55,384 nucleotides of DNA, from the NCBI RefSeq assembly GCF_000428985.1, contig NZ_AUAZ01000026.1, forward strand, positions 1 to 55,384, read 5' to 3'. The translations under genes and the position numbers were made by a program. The DNA is from Marinobacterium litorale DSM 23545. Lineage in GTDB: Bacteria > Pseudomonadota > Gammaproteobacteria > Pseudomonadales > Balneatricaceae. Positions 1 to 6,575 of the stretch are shown here, piece by piece. Position 1 is the stretch's first letter. Every line of letters begins with the position of its first letter. The notes beneath the pieces are model-generated. The model ran no database searches and was not told where the DNA came from. It saw only the letters and a program-made list of their open reading frames with translations.

Positions 1-249
1 TCGGTATGGCGCCACGAACTGAGGGGCCATCATCCGGACTTCATGGCCAAAGCTGCGGAGCTTTCGGGCCCAGTGATGGGCACTACCGCAGCTTTCAATA
101 CCAACAATGCAAAGATTAAGCTGGGCGAAGAACTTCATTACCTGGCTGCGCTTGAGCGTCTTACGCAGAGCCGGTCGCTCCTGCTCATCAACCCCATAGA
201 CTTCGAAAACATTCTTGGCCAAGTCGAGACCAATACGCATAATTTCCAT
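1..249 (-). mobile_element. IS110-type transposase, 5' part, cut by window edge
   Basis: Reading leftward from the ATG at 249, an open frame of 83 codons runs off the window start. It begins MEIMRIGLDLAKNVFEVYGV, the typical opening of IS110-family transposases, whose DEDD catalytic site starts with the Asp of GLDLAKN (D9 here); the second acidic residue is the Glu of GIESCG (E52). The GSAHHWARKL stretch after it is also typical. These enzymes move circular IS intermediates without making terminal inverted repeats. Only the N-terminal DEDD half is visible, so it cannot be said whether the element is complete. The IS end should lie between 250 and about 336, just before the MazG-like gene. Confidence 0.85.
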
Positions 250-336
250 GATGGGCTCCTTCTTTACGATTGGTTGAGTCAACTACCAATCTGGCACATA
301 AATGCCATAGGAGGGGGAGTCCATCCCATTTCCCTA

Positions 337-705
337 ATGTCGAACCCTTTCAAACATCTTAACGAAGCCATGGAGCAGTTCGCCAAAGAGCGAGACTGGG
401 ATCAGTTTCATTCACCCAAAAATCTCGCCATGGCCTTAACCGTTGAGGCGGCAGAACTGCAAGAGTGCTTTCAATGGACGACCGAAGCCCAGTCGTCAGA
501 GCTGGATGAGGAGTCGCTTTCAGCGGTGCGCGACGAGATAGCGGATGTGCAACTTTACCTTATTCGCCTCGCAGGAAAATTGAACATCGATATTGAGCAG
601 GCTTGCCAAGACAAGATGGTTAAAAACGCAAAAAAATACCCCGCACAAGAGGTGAAAGGTAGCTCCCGGAAGTATACCCATTACCGTAACGAGACGAACA
701 AATGA
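337..705 (+). CDS. MazG-like nucleotide pyrophosphohydrolase
   Basis: A protein of 122 residues, the size of the small single-domain MazG/RS21-C6 (dCTP pyrophosphatase-like) enzymes that hydrolyse nucleoside triphosphates to monophosphates and so clean the nucleotide pool. The metal-binding pattern ExxE...ExxD is present: E37 and E40 in VEAAELQECFQW, then E67 and D70 in RDEIADVQLY. The leading segment KERDWDQFHSPKNLAMAL is also characteristic. The frame stays open upstream to 43, but that part is antisense to the IS110 gene, so the start is placed at ATG 337 with a purine-rich GGAGGGGGA at 310-319, rather far away; ATG 370 is a weaker alternative. The exact substrate cannot be read from sequence. 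Confidence 0.8.
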   Translation: MSNPFKHLNEAMEQFAKERDWDQFHSPKNLAMALTVEAAELQECFQWTTEAQSSELDEESLSAVRDEIADVQLYLIRLAGKLNIDIEQACQDKMVKNAKKYPAQEVKGSSRKYTHYRNETNK

Positions 706-922
706 ATGACGCCCGCGGTTATCGCACTAATTTCCACAGGTGGCTTTTGATTTGCTTTTGAATAAAGACAGAAGTTAATAAGTAGATTACGAATACTCTA
801 TATCTTATTGATTTACAAGAATTAGGCTGCGCGAAATATTCGAAACCCGGAGAGCGTCCGCTGCGGTGAGCATCGCTAGAGAACGTCCCGGATTCCCACT
901 AATTTGTTGCAAAGGAGTTCAG

Positions 923-1156
923 ATGAACAAGGATGTCGAAAAACTTCAGGAATACCGCGAGCGCAAAGCAAACAAGGATCGCTGGAATCTGGGTGACTGG
1001 CGCGCAGAAGCTCATCCGACCAATAGAACTCAGGCACGCAATGGACAAGCGGTTAAACCCCAGGAAGAACTCTACGCAATTATCCGTAGCTTACGTATCC
1101 AGCTGATCATCTCGTTAGGCTTCAATGCGGTGCTCGTTTACCAGCTGTTATTCTGA
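923..1156 (+). CDS. Small membrane protein, WNLGDWR family (copy 1)
   Basis: A 77-residue protein starting at ATG 923, seven bases after a strong AAGGAG at 912-917. The first half is charged and hydrophilic and contains DRWNLGDWRAEAHPT; the last 20 or so residues (LIISLGFNAVLVYQLLF) form one membrane segment ending at the C-terminus, as in a tail-anchored protein. It has a clear homologue on the other strand at 2447-2689 inside the inovirus prophage (shared DRWNLGDWR, EAHPT, EELY-IIRS and QLIIS). This copy lies outside the left dif site. The function is unknown; the pairing with a phage gene suggests a phage remnant or a host counterpart. Confidence 0.7.
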   Translation: MNKDVEKLQEYRERKANKDRWNLGDWRAEAHPTNRTQARNGQAVKPQEELYAIIRSLRIQLIISLGFNAVLVYQLLF

Positions 1157-1347
1157 AGCACAGAAAACGAGAGCCTAATGCCATGACGCGCTACGTTGAA
1201 ATCTACGACACTCAGCCCGCAAAACTTAAATCTTGGCGACTCTCCGCGCGGTTTATCGCAACAGAACATCGGGGTGAGGGTACATGCCAGAGCCAAGAAG
1301 GACACAAACCATCAATCCACGAATCCACCTCCACACGAATATACATA

Positions 1348-1375
1348 ATTTAACATAATATACATTATGCGAAGT
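1348..1375. other. Chromosomal dif site / left prophage attachment site (attL)
   Basis: The segment reads as ATTTAACATAA, then the six-base centre TATACA, then TTATGCGAAGT. Compared with the reverse complement of E. coli dif, it agrees at the first 24 positions and at one of the last four. The left half is therefore a XerD-type arm, the right half a XerC-type arm. dif is where XerC/XerD resolve chromosome dimers at the terminus, and it is the usual integration target of inoviruses that lack their own integrase. A second, degenerate copy lies at 8614-8641 on the other side of the phage genes. Confidence 0.88.
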
Positions 1376-1516
1376 TGCATATTGAGACATGACAGGACAT
1401 CACAGATCAGCGAATACCCACCAACCACACCGCAAAACCTCCCCAAATCCTTCCGCTACGATCCCAATGACTCCTAAGAGTCGATGAGAAACTTTCATAA
1501 TCAAGGATCGAAAAAA

Positions 1517-1828
1517 ATGAAACATAACGCTGCATCAATGCTGAAATTCCGCCTGATCTCTCGCTGCGGTAACCATGCTCGCTACCTTCTGGCGTCTGAT
1601 CTGGTAGAGCTTCTGGGTGTATCCAGGGCGACGGCTTACCGGATGATCGCCGAGCAACGGCTAACACCGCTACAACGGGAAATGCTGGAACTGAAGATAT
1701 TCGGGCTAATTCCCGGCTGGGATGGCTGGCAGATCGAACCAGGTGCGTTGGTGGATCCGCAGGGATATCGGTACACCGTGGGTGAAATCATGGGTATACC
1801 GTATCTGAAAGCATTAAAAAGCGGTTAA
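1517..1828 (+). CDS. Phage-type helix-turn-helix protein (DUF3653-like)
   Basis: A 103-residue protein just inside the left attachment site. Residues roughly 15-50 (YLLASDLVELLGVSRATAYR) look like a DNA-binding helix-turn-helix. The C-terminal part has the pattern GWDGWQIEPGALVDPQGYRYTVGE, which I associate with small regulatory proteins of inoviruses and other phages (DUF3653-like, from memory). The start at 1517 is chosen because AAGGATCG at 1503-1510 sits in front of it; the frame is open a little further to ATG 1484. It is transcribed away from dif and opposite to the structural genes. A regulatory role is inferred. Confidence 0.6.
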   Translation: MKHNAASMLKFRLISRCGNHARYLLASDLVELLGVSRATAYRMIAEQRLTPLQREMLELKIFGLIPGWDGWQIEPGALVDPQGYRYTVGEIMGIPYLKALKSG

Positions 1829-2049
1829 TCAGGGGGCTGTTAGGTCAGCGATCTGATCAACACCCGAGAGCTTTGTTCGTCAGTGCATCTACGAACAATG
1901 GCGGTCGCTGGGTCTGTAGTCCTGGCGATCGCCGCGGTCAAGGTATCGGCGGATCAACGATGGTGCACTGATCTAACAACGTGATGCCGCCTATCACGCT
2001 AACGCGTAAAAGCATGCCCGGGCCTGAGCGAACTCCCTTAATTTATTTC
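1829..2049. other. Intergenic region of the prophage with dyad symmetry
   Basis: No gene is visible in these 220 bases. Imperfect complementary blocks are present: GTTAGGTCAG near 1849 and CTGATCTAAC near 1969, and TCAGTGCATC near 1880 facing a partner GATGGTGCACTGA near 1956. Filamentous phages keep their rolling-circle origin and packaging signal in non-coding structured DNA, so this is one candidate place for the origin. That role is only an inference; no known nick motif was recognised. Confidence 0.3.
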
Positions 2050-2115
2050 GTGACAATCACACTTTTTAATTGCTTTTTGTGACGGTCACGCTATAATGAA
2101 TATAGTGACAGTCAC
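2050..2115 (+). promoter_or_regulatory. Promoter with three GTGACnGTCAC-type operators
   Basis: Three near-identical palindromes occur: GTGACAATCAC at 2050-2060, GTGACGGTCAC at 2079-2089 and GTGACAGTCAC at 2105-2115, about 29 and 26 bases apart. A promoter is interleaved with them: TTGCTT at 2070-2075, 16 bases, then a perfect TATAAT at 2092-2097. The second operator fills the spacer and the third covers the transcription start, so a bound protein would block RNA polymerase. The promoter drives the gene at 2131, whose product is a plausible self-repressor. Confidence 0.8.
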
Positions 2116-2130
2116 GAAATGGAGAACGAC

Positions 2131-2457
2131 ATGAAAAGAACCGCCTATCAAATGTTCTGCGAGAAATACGGATTAAAACCAGAGTGGCCGAGCGCAAAAG
2201 AGCAGTTTGCAGATTACTGCAAGCAATACGAGCTAGATATTGATTACGAGACGGACGAGCTCAAGCCAGCGCCTGGAAGTGATGATTTTAACGAACCAAA
2301 AAAGCCAGGGCGAAAGCCGAAACTCAAGTCGGGGGCTATGACAGCGGCGGAACGAAAAGCAGCCGAGCGGCAGCGCCGCCAGGCGCGGGGTGAAGTGCAA
2401 ATGTGGCTAACGCCGGAAGAAGTAAAAGTGATCGAGCAACTAAGGGCTAGAACATAA
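2131..2457 (+). CDS. Putative phage repressor with basic C-terminal DNA-binding segment
   Basis: A 108-residue protein with an acidic N-terminal half (QYELDIDYETDELKPAPGSDD), a basic linker KKPGRKPKLK, and a C-terminal part MTAAERKAAERQRRQARGEVQMWLTPEEVKVIEQL. That end resembles small ribbon-helix-helix proteins, in which the short strand (VQMWLT) enters the major groove and the helix PEEVKVIEQLRA follows. The start at ATG 2131 is preceded by GGAG at 2121-2124; ATG 2119 is less well placed. The gene sits directly behind three palindromic operators, so autorepression is likely but inferred. Its last 11 bases overlap the end of the convergent gene 2447-2689. Confidence 0.6.
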   Translation: MKRTAYQMFCEKYGLKPEWPSAKEQFADYCKQYELDIDYETDELKPAPGSDDFNEPKKPGRKPKLKSGAMTAAERKAAERQRRQARGEVQMWLTPEEVKVIEQLRART

Positions 2458-2689
2458 GGTGATAAAGCAACAACGCATTGAGCCCGACCGAGATTATGAG
2501 CTGTGTCCGCTGGCTGCGGATGATGGTGTAAAGCTCTTCCGTGGATTTGTCGTGTTTGCGGTTTTTTCGGGCCCGGGCTAACTGCGTGGGGTGCGCCTCC
2601 TTCCTCCAGTCGCCCAAATTCCACCGATCCACATTCGCCTGACGGTCCCTGCGGTCCTGTTTCATGTAATCCCGATCTTGTAATGACAT
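2447..2689 (-). CDS. Small membrane protein, WNLGDWR family (copy 2, in prophage)
   Basis: An 80-residue protein with a hydrophilic N-terminal part containing VDRWNLGDWRKEAHPTQ and a C-terminal membrane segment LIISVGLNALLLYHLMF. It is homologous to the 77-residue product at 923-1156, which lies outside the left attachment site on the opposite strand. It is the last gene of the minus-strand phage block, beyond the hairpins that follow the zot-like gene. GGGAGAG lies in front of ATG 2689. The function is unknown. A role in the host membrane, such as superinfection control, would fit the topology but is speculation. Confidence 0.65.
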   Translation of the reverse strand: MSLQDRDYMKQDRRDRQANVDRWNLGDWRKEAHPTQLARARKNRKHDKSTEELYTIIRSQRTQLIISVGLNALLLYHLMF

Positions 2690-2748
2690 GCCCTGCTCTC
2701 CCTGCTATTACGAAACGGGGACGATCACCCCGCCAAGCTGTGACGATT

Positions 2749-2807
2749 AAGGGGTTTTGACCCCTCCACGCCTCGGGGACTCCTCCGGAGTCGTCGACCC
2801 CGAGGCG
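2749..2807 (-). terminator. Tandem hairpins after the phage assembly genes
   Basis: Read on the minus strand, the first hairpin has perfect 10-base arms CGCCTCGGGG (2798-2807) and CCCCGAGGCG (2769-2778), with a smaller GACTCC/GGAGTC stem inside its loop. A second hairpin follows at once, GGGG-TCAAAA-CCCC, then TTAAT. This looks like a terminator for the long minus-strand transcript. Because filamentous phages mark their single strand for packaging with an imperfect hairpin, a packaging-signal role is an alternative. Confidence 0.6.
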
Positions 2808-2815
2808 CGTCCAGG

Positions 2816-2911
2816 TCAATCGAAACCTTCTTCTTCTTCGATCTGACGGGCGCGAATCACCCCGGTAACGAATATAGCAACAAACAGCAGTGCGATTAAA
2901 AAATAATCCAT
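2816..2911 (-). CDS. 31-residue single-span membrane protein (inovirus)
   Basis: A very small gene directly behind the zot-like gene, with GAGG close in front of ATG 2911. The product is about 31 residues: a hydrophobic stretch MDYFLIALLFVAIFVTGVI, then a charged tail RARQIEEEEGFD. One membrane span with a strongly acidic tail is a plain design for an accessory assembly or minor coat protein. The hydrophobic composition and good ribosome site support it; the function is unknown. Confidence 0.55.
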   Translation of the reverse strand: MDYFLIALLFVAIFVTGVIRARQIEEEEGFD

Positions 2912-2918
2912 ATCGACC

Positions 2919-3809
2919 TCACTGATAGGACGCACGCCACCAGCTGGACGGCGTGATCAGGGAAAGGATGGACGCCAGAATGACAACGACGAACCCAAAA
3001 ACCTTTAAAGCGCGAGACACGAAACGGCTCCAAAACGATACCTTCGGTGGCAGTTTGTAGCCCTCCAGGTGCCAGGCAGGCAGCAGCATGTGAACCCCGG
3101 CTGTGCCGTGATGTTTGATAGCCCAGGGCGGAGAATACTCAGCATCCAGCACCTGCGCGGTGTTGTAACACCGTTTAACCGCCCCGCTGATGGTTTTAGA
3201 TTCGATCTTAAGGCCATCCGGCGAATAACCATCGCGGAACGTCACACGAAAGGTTTTCGGGAAACGAAGTGTCTTTCCGGTGAGTTTGCGGGTCAAAGAG
3301 CCGAGGATCGGGATGGGTAAGCGGGACATATCGCGGCAGTAACCGGTTTCTTGCGCGAGTGCTTCCCTGATCTGCTTATCAACCATATCGATGTGCTGAA
3401 CGATAAAGTAAGCATCCCAACCGCGTTTTCTGAGCAATACCAGGAAAGAGATGATGTTAAGCCGGTCTTTATTGGTGTAACTCCGGGTATTGAGAAACTG
3501 GGCCAGTTCATCCAGGAGCAACAACGAGTTTGCCGCGGGGTCGTAATTGGGACCCGGAATCAACGAGCCGTCAGGACCCGGTACCAGTGTGGCGTTACCC
3601 GGTGGGAGCGCCTTCAAATCATCAGAACTGGGATGATCCGGGAGCCGGTAAATTCGAACGGTCTTATTACGCTTATCGCCGAAGTTCTCGGGATACAGGT
3701 CAACGTTAGTGGCAACCATTCGCCCTTTTTTCAGGTACGACATCGCGACACCAACACTAACCATGGTTTTGCCGGTACCGAGACGACCGGTCACGAAACG
3801 AAAAATCAT
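2919..3809 (-). CDS. zot: Zot/pI-like phage assembly ATPase, short form
   Basis: A 296-residue P-loop protein of the Zot / gene I family, the inner-membrane ATPase that drives extrusion of filamentous phage. The Walker A motif is GRLGTGKT at residues 8-15 and a Walker B-like LLLLDE is at 96-101. One membrane span lies near the C-terminus (FGFVVVILASILSLITP). Family members usually continue after this span with a periplasmic domain; here only about nine residues (SSWWRASYQ) follow, so the periplasmic part is missing or encoded elsewhere. The start overlaps the stop of the preceding 42-residue gene by four bases (ATGA), implying translational coupling. No phage secretin gene is seen, so a host secretin is probably used. 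Confidence 0.85.
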   Translation of the reverse strand: MIFRFVTGRLGTGKTMVSVGVAMSYLKKGRMVATNVDLYPENFGDKRNKTVRIYRLPDHPSSDDLKALPPGNATLVPGPDGSLIPGPNYDPAANSLLLLDELAQFLNTRSYTNKDRLNIISFLVLLRKRGWDAYFIVQHIDMVDKQIREALAQETGYCRDMSRLPIPILGSLTRKLTGKTLRFPKTFRVTFRDGYSPDGLKIESKTISGAVKRCYNTAQVLDAEYSPPWAIKHHGTAGVHMLLPAWHLEGYKLPPKVSFWSRFVSRALKVFGFVVVILASILSLITPSSWWRASYQ

Positions 3810-3934
3810 GACTGTGATACCTCAGCTATGATGTCGAACCACTGCAAATCCGAGTACACCATGCCTAGCGAGAATCCCACCAGGAAAACAACCAGGAAAA
3901 CAAACAGGGAGTAAATCGCGAAACGTAAAAGCAT
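3806..3934 (-). CDS. 42-residue single-span membrane protein (inovirus)
   Basis: A small gene between the pVI-like and zot-like genes, with a near-perfect ribosome site AAAGGAGG before ATG 3934. The product is 42 residues: a basic start MLLRF, a long hydrophobic segment IYSLFVFLVVFLVGFSLGMV, then a short acidic tail. The stop overlaps the zot start (ATGA). Size, position and topology fit a minor virion or assembly protein, but no family was recognised. Confidence 0.6.
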   Translation of the reverse strand: MLLRFAIYSLFVFLVVFLVGFSLGMVYSDLQWFDIIAEVSQS

Positions 3935-3948
3935 CAGCCAACCCTCCT

Positions 3949-4269
3949 TTACAGCGCCGACGACCAAAGCCGGATAATGGCCGCGTGATACTCAAACGTG
4001 GCCCGAACCACCCAGGCAGACATGCCGGCACCGATACAGGCGATAGTGTTATCAGGTACGAACCAAGACATTGCCCGAGACAGGTCATCGTTAACCGCCA
4101 TTTCAATGCCGCCGATCAGTCCCATCAATGCGGCGATCAGCACACCGAAAATCGAGGTGTAAACGGCGATCAATGAGAGAGACGCCGCGATCTTTGCCGA
4201 AATGGTACCGGCTACCCAGCCAGTGAAACTTGAAGCAATCCAGGTGATTAAAGCTGCGATAGCTTGCAT
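3949..4269 (-). CDS. pVI-like minor coat / membrane protein of inovirus
   Basis: A 106-residue, very hydrophobic protein with about three membrane segments (residues roughly 1-25, 28-56 and 72-90). In filamentous phages the gene between the adsorption protein (pIII) and the assembly ATPase (pI/Zot) is gene VI, a small multi-span protein that caps the virion end together with pIII. Position, length (fd pVI is about 112 residues) and hydrophobicity all agree. The gene begins 12 bases after the pIII-like stop. The assignment rests on synteny and topology, not on a sequence motif. Confidence 0.7.
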   Translation of the reverse strand: MQAIAALITWIASSFTGWVAGTISAKIAASLSLIAVYTSIFGVLIAALMGLIGGIEMAVNDDLSRAMSWFVPDNTIACIGAGMSAWVVRATFEYHAAIIRLWSSAL

Positions 4270-4281
4270 GTATCCGCCCTC

Positions 4282-5628
4282 CTACGCCGCGCCCTTGCGA
4301 GCGCCGAGAATAATGTGAACGATCCCGAAAAACGTTAAAACGTAAATGAACCAACCGAGCATATCTTGCGCGGTCTGGAGCTTTGAACACTGGGATGTAC
4401 TGGGAAATACAACCGATGCACCGTCCCAATTGAACGTGATGGTTTCGCACGTGCCCGAGGACTGAAAACCAACATCGGGATTGATACCGAGATCAGGCAT
4501 ATCAGGGAGCGTGTCGAACTCATCGGTCAAATTCTTGTACGCCTCATCGGCTGGACTATCACCGATAATGTCTGGCTCTTCTGGGATGTCTTTACCATCG
4601 ACAAGCGTTTCCTTGAGCTCCTGTAAAAACCCCTTTGATTCTTCCAGCTGAGTCTTAGCCTCCTGTAACGTCTGCTCACGGGCATAATCAGTCGGCAATT
4701 CGAACGGGGTTTCTGTTTCGACTTCGGGTGTTGGAGATTCTTCGACAGGCATACCATCGATGCCAAGACCCTGACCTTCGAGAGGATTGTTTACGATAGC
4801 CGCTTCAGGTAACGCAGCAGCACCAGGCACACCGACTCTAACTTCATCCTGGGCGTCAGCTACCTCGGGGTAAATATAAGGATTACCGTTGGGGTCTGTG
4901 ACCCAAGGACGCAATTGGGTCTGTGTTGCTTCATCCGCTACAGCATCAACGATTTCCCAAACCTCTTGATCTGGTACCACTTCTACACCAGTTTGCTGAG
5001 CACAGTACTGAGCGCCAACGGGGTCGGTACAAGGCTCAAAGTTAACAACAATATCATGCCACGTACCCCATTCAGCGACGTAAAACCGTATCAATCCAGG
5101 AGTATTAGAGGAAGGATCACCCTGTTCGACAATTGACACATTACGTGCAAGCACATTATTTGAACTGGGCAAAACTGCTGCACAACCTTCGATAGTGGTT
5201 GCCTGACAAAACCATGTTTGACCGCGAGTTTCATAATACGAATTAGCCCAATAAGAGGCAGTTCCAGCGGGACGAACAACCTGACCTGTTAACTCATCTA
5301 TCGACCAGCCGGCAGCGAAAACCGCAGCTGTGACAGCTATTTCAAGGGGATTTTTCTTTACCCAAGAAAGTGGATTTCCGCGTTTCGGAACACGAAGCCG
5401 TTTTTTTACGTAAGCGGTTTTACCGGGAAAATTAGGATCATCAGCGGCCCATTTTTTTTGAAAATGATAATCCGCTTCGAAATAGCCTTTATCGTTTCCA
5501 ATGTTATTGACGGAATAAACATTAACGGCCGCACCGTTATATGCGTATGCACTGCCGACCATGGAAACAAAAAGGGCGACCGAAGCCGCCCCGATTGCTC
5601 CGGCCCGCTGGAATAACCGGAGTAACAT
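4282..5628 (-). CDS. pIII-like adsorption protein of inovirus
   Basis: A 448-residue secreted protein. It has a signal peptide (basic start MLLRLFQR, hydrophobic core, cleavage after GSAYA), a long exported part with several cysteines, an acidic proline-rich linker (VEESPTPEVETETPFELP), a helical charged section with repeated E/K/L, and a C-terminal hydrophobic anchor MLGWFIYVLTFFGIVHIILG followed by ARKGAA. This is the architecture of the receptor-binding minor coat protein pIII, which sits between the major coat gene and gene VI. The glycine-rich linkers of fd pIII are absent and replaced by Pro/Glu-rich sequence. Host receptor unknown. Confidence 0.75.
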   Translation of the reverse strand: MLLRLFQRAGAIGAASVALFVSMVGSAYAYNGAAVNVYSVNNIGNDKGYFEADYHFQKKWAADDPNFPGKTAYVKKRLRVPKRGNPLSWVKKNPLEIAVTAAVFAAGWSIDELTGQVVRPAGTASYWANSYYETRGQTWFCQATTIEGCAAVLPSSNNVLARNVSIVEQGDPSSNTPGLIRFYVAEWGTWHDIVVNFEPCTDPVGAQYCAQQTGVEVVPDQEVWEIVDAVADEATQTQLRPWVTDPNGNPYIYPEVADAQDEVRVGVPGAAALPEAAIVNNPLEGQGLGIDGMPVEESPTPEVETETPFELPTDYAREQTLQEAKTQLEESKGFLQELKETLVDGKDIPEEPDIIGDSPADEAYKNLTDEFDTLPDMPDLGINPDVGFQSSGTCETITFNWDGASVVFPSTSQCSKLQTAQDMLGWFIYVLTFFGIVHIILGARKGAA

Positions 5629-5638
5629 AACGGTCCCC

Positions 5639-5887
5639 TTAAATCTGAGAACCGAAACGCTTGAACAGCTTGAACAGGATCAACGCCCCGAACAGGGTAA
5701 TGACCACCGGCCACACCAGATCAGCCAGCGCCAGGGCGTCGGTCTCGATAGCGGTCAGCTCAGTACCGATGGAGGCCGGAAGTGCTGCGTTGGCGCTAGA
5801 GGCCAGACCGGTGAGGCCCGCGATGATTGACGCGCGGAACGCAGCTGATTTGGTGCACGCTTGGGTGAAACGATCTTTCATGCTCAT
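5639..5887 (-). CDS. Major coat protein (pVIII-like)
   Basis: An 82-residue precursor with a signal peptide ending SSANA, giving a mature protein of about 46-47 residues. The mature chain has the classic pVIII layout: acidic amphipathic start (ALPASIGTELTAIETDAL), one membrane helix (LVWPVVITLFGALILFKLF) and a basic C-terminus (KRFGSQI) that would face the DNA. AGGAG lies six bases in front of ATG 5887. It sits just before the pIII-like gene in the order expected for inoviruses. Confidence 0.85.
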   Translation of the reverse strand: MSMKDRFTQACTKSAAFRASIIAGLTGLASSANAALPASIGTELTAIETDALALADLVWPVVITLFGALILFKLFKRFGSQI

Positions 5888-5896
5888 AAGAGACTC

Positions 5897-6013
5897 CTAA
5901 ATTTTTTCGAAGTAACGCCGGGTCATTGTGATTAAAAAGCCGATGCCCCACCCCGACGCGAAAAGGGCCATCAACATTCCGCCGTACTCGGCAACGAAAT
6001 CTTCGACTGTCAT
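5897..6013 (-). CDS. 38-residue membrane protein (pVII/pIX-like)
   Basis: A tiny gene starting at ATG 6013 within the stop region of the preceding gene (ATGA overlap) and ending ten bases before the coat gene; its stop lies inside the AGGAG used by that gene. The product is 38 residues with one hydrophobic segment (GGMLMALFASGWGIGFLITM) and a basic tail RRYFEKI. Filamentous phages encode two proteins of about 32-36 residues (pVII, pIX) just before the coat gene, so this is a good candidate for one of them. Confidence 0.65.
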   Translation of the reverse strand: MTVEDFVAEYGGMLMALFASGWGIGFLITMTRRYFEKI

Positions 6014-6213
6014 GACGAGGACCCCGCTACCCAGCCCAACATGAAGGCGAGAGCACCCGTAGAAACAGCGATGACGGTGTTACTCTCGGTCGCCATCCTC
6101 TCAGCGTCCCCGATCGTGAGCGGATCACCCGGCGCGGAGTAAGCAATTTCCGGGACCAAAGCGGCGCAAAGAACGAGCGCAAACGTTGAGAAGAAAGCGA
6201 TTGTCGGGTTCAT
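6010..6213 (-). CDS. Small exported membrane protein of inovirus
   Basis: A 67-residue protein with a signal-like start (MNPTIAFFSTFALVLCAALVPEIAYS), a short polar stretch and a second hydrophobic segment (TVIAVSTGALAFMLGWVAG) at the C-terminus. It overlaps the upstream gene by one base (TAATG) and the downstream 38-residue gene by four. A small coat-like protein in this position suggests a minor virion protein. It could instead be a second coat-type subunit; the sequence does not decide. Confidence 0.6.
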   Translation of the reverse strand: MNPTIAFFSTFALVLCAALVPEIAYSAPGDPLTIGDAERMATESNTVIAVSTGALAFMLGWVAGSSS

Positions 6214-6560
6214 TAGCTCGCCTTCCGTTCCTGAGACTGCGCGTTCGGGAAAAGCAGCTTTGAACCTTTCGGCATCCGCACAGAAAGCCAGGCACCGGTG
6301 CTACCCCCTTTACGGGCGTTACAAACGACGGGGACCATTACTTGCTGACCTTGAATGCGGCCTGCCTGAGCCTGAAGTGTCGGTAAATCTTCCTGAGAGA
6401 TATCGACCCGGATAACTTCTGTTTGCGGGTTGCCGAATTGATCTTCATACGGATTATTCAAAATGATCCGATGATTGAATTTCGTTTCATCGTTTCTCCA
6501 GGGCTCTGATTGAACAGAGTGGAAGTTGCCAATAACAAAATAACCATTATTAAAAGACAT
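6213..6560 (-). CDS. Phage single-stranded DNA-binding protein (pV-like)
   Basis: A 115-residue protein directly downstream of the replication gene, where filamentous phages keep gene V, whose dimeric product coats newly made single-stranded DNA before packaging. The sequence is strand-rich with several aromatic and basic residues (NGYFVIGNFHSVQSEPWRND, FNHRIILNNPY) and a basic C-terminus, as expected of an OB-fold ssDNA binder, although no strict motif exists for the family. The call depends on position, size and composition. GGAG lies before ATG 6560. Confidence 0.6.
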   Translation of the reverse strand: MSFNNGYFVIGNFHSVQSEPWRNDETKFNHRIILNNPYEDQFGNPQTEVIRVDISQEDLPTLQAQAGRIQGQQVMVPVVCNARKGGSTGAWLSVRMPKGSKLLFPNAQSQERKAS

Positions 6561-6575
6561 CTGGATTTCTCCTGT

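Noticed and set aside
43-336. In-frame extension of the MazG-like gene to the left
   Set aside because: This part is antisense to a clear IS110 transposase, and the MazG domain needs only the section from 337.
1183-1353. A 56-codon plus-strand frame ending inside dif
   Set aside because: Poor ribosome site, no recognisable features, and it terminates in the attachment site; probably chance.
2244-2819. A 191-codon minus-strand frame across the 2131 and 2447 genes
   Set aside because: It overlaps two better-supported genes and the hairpin region and has no protein-like pattern.
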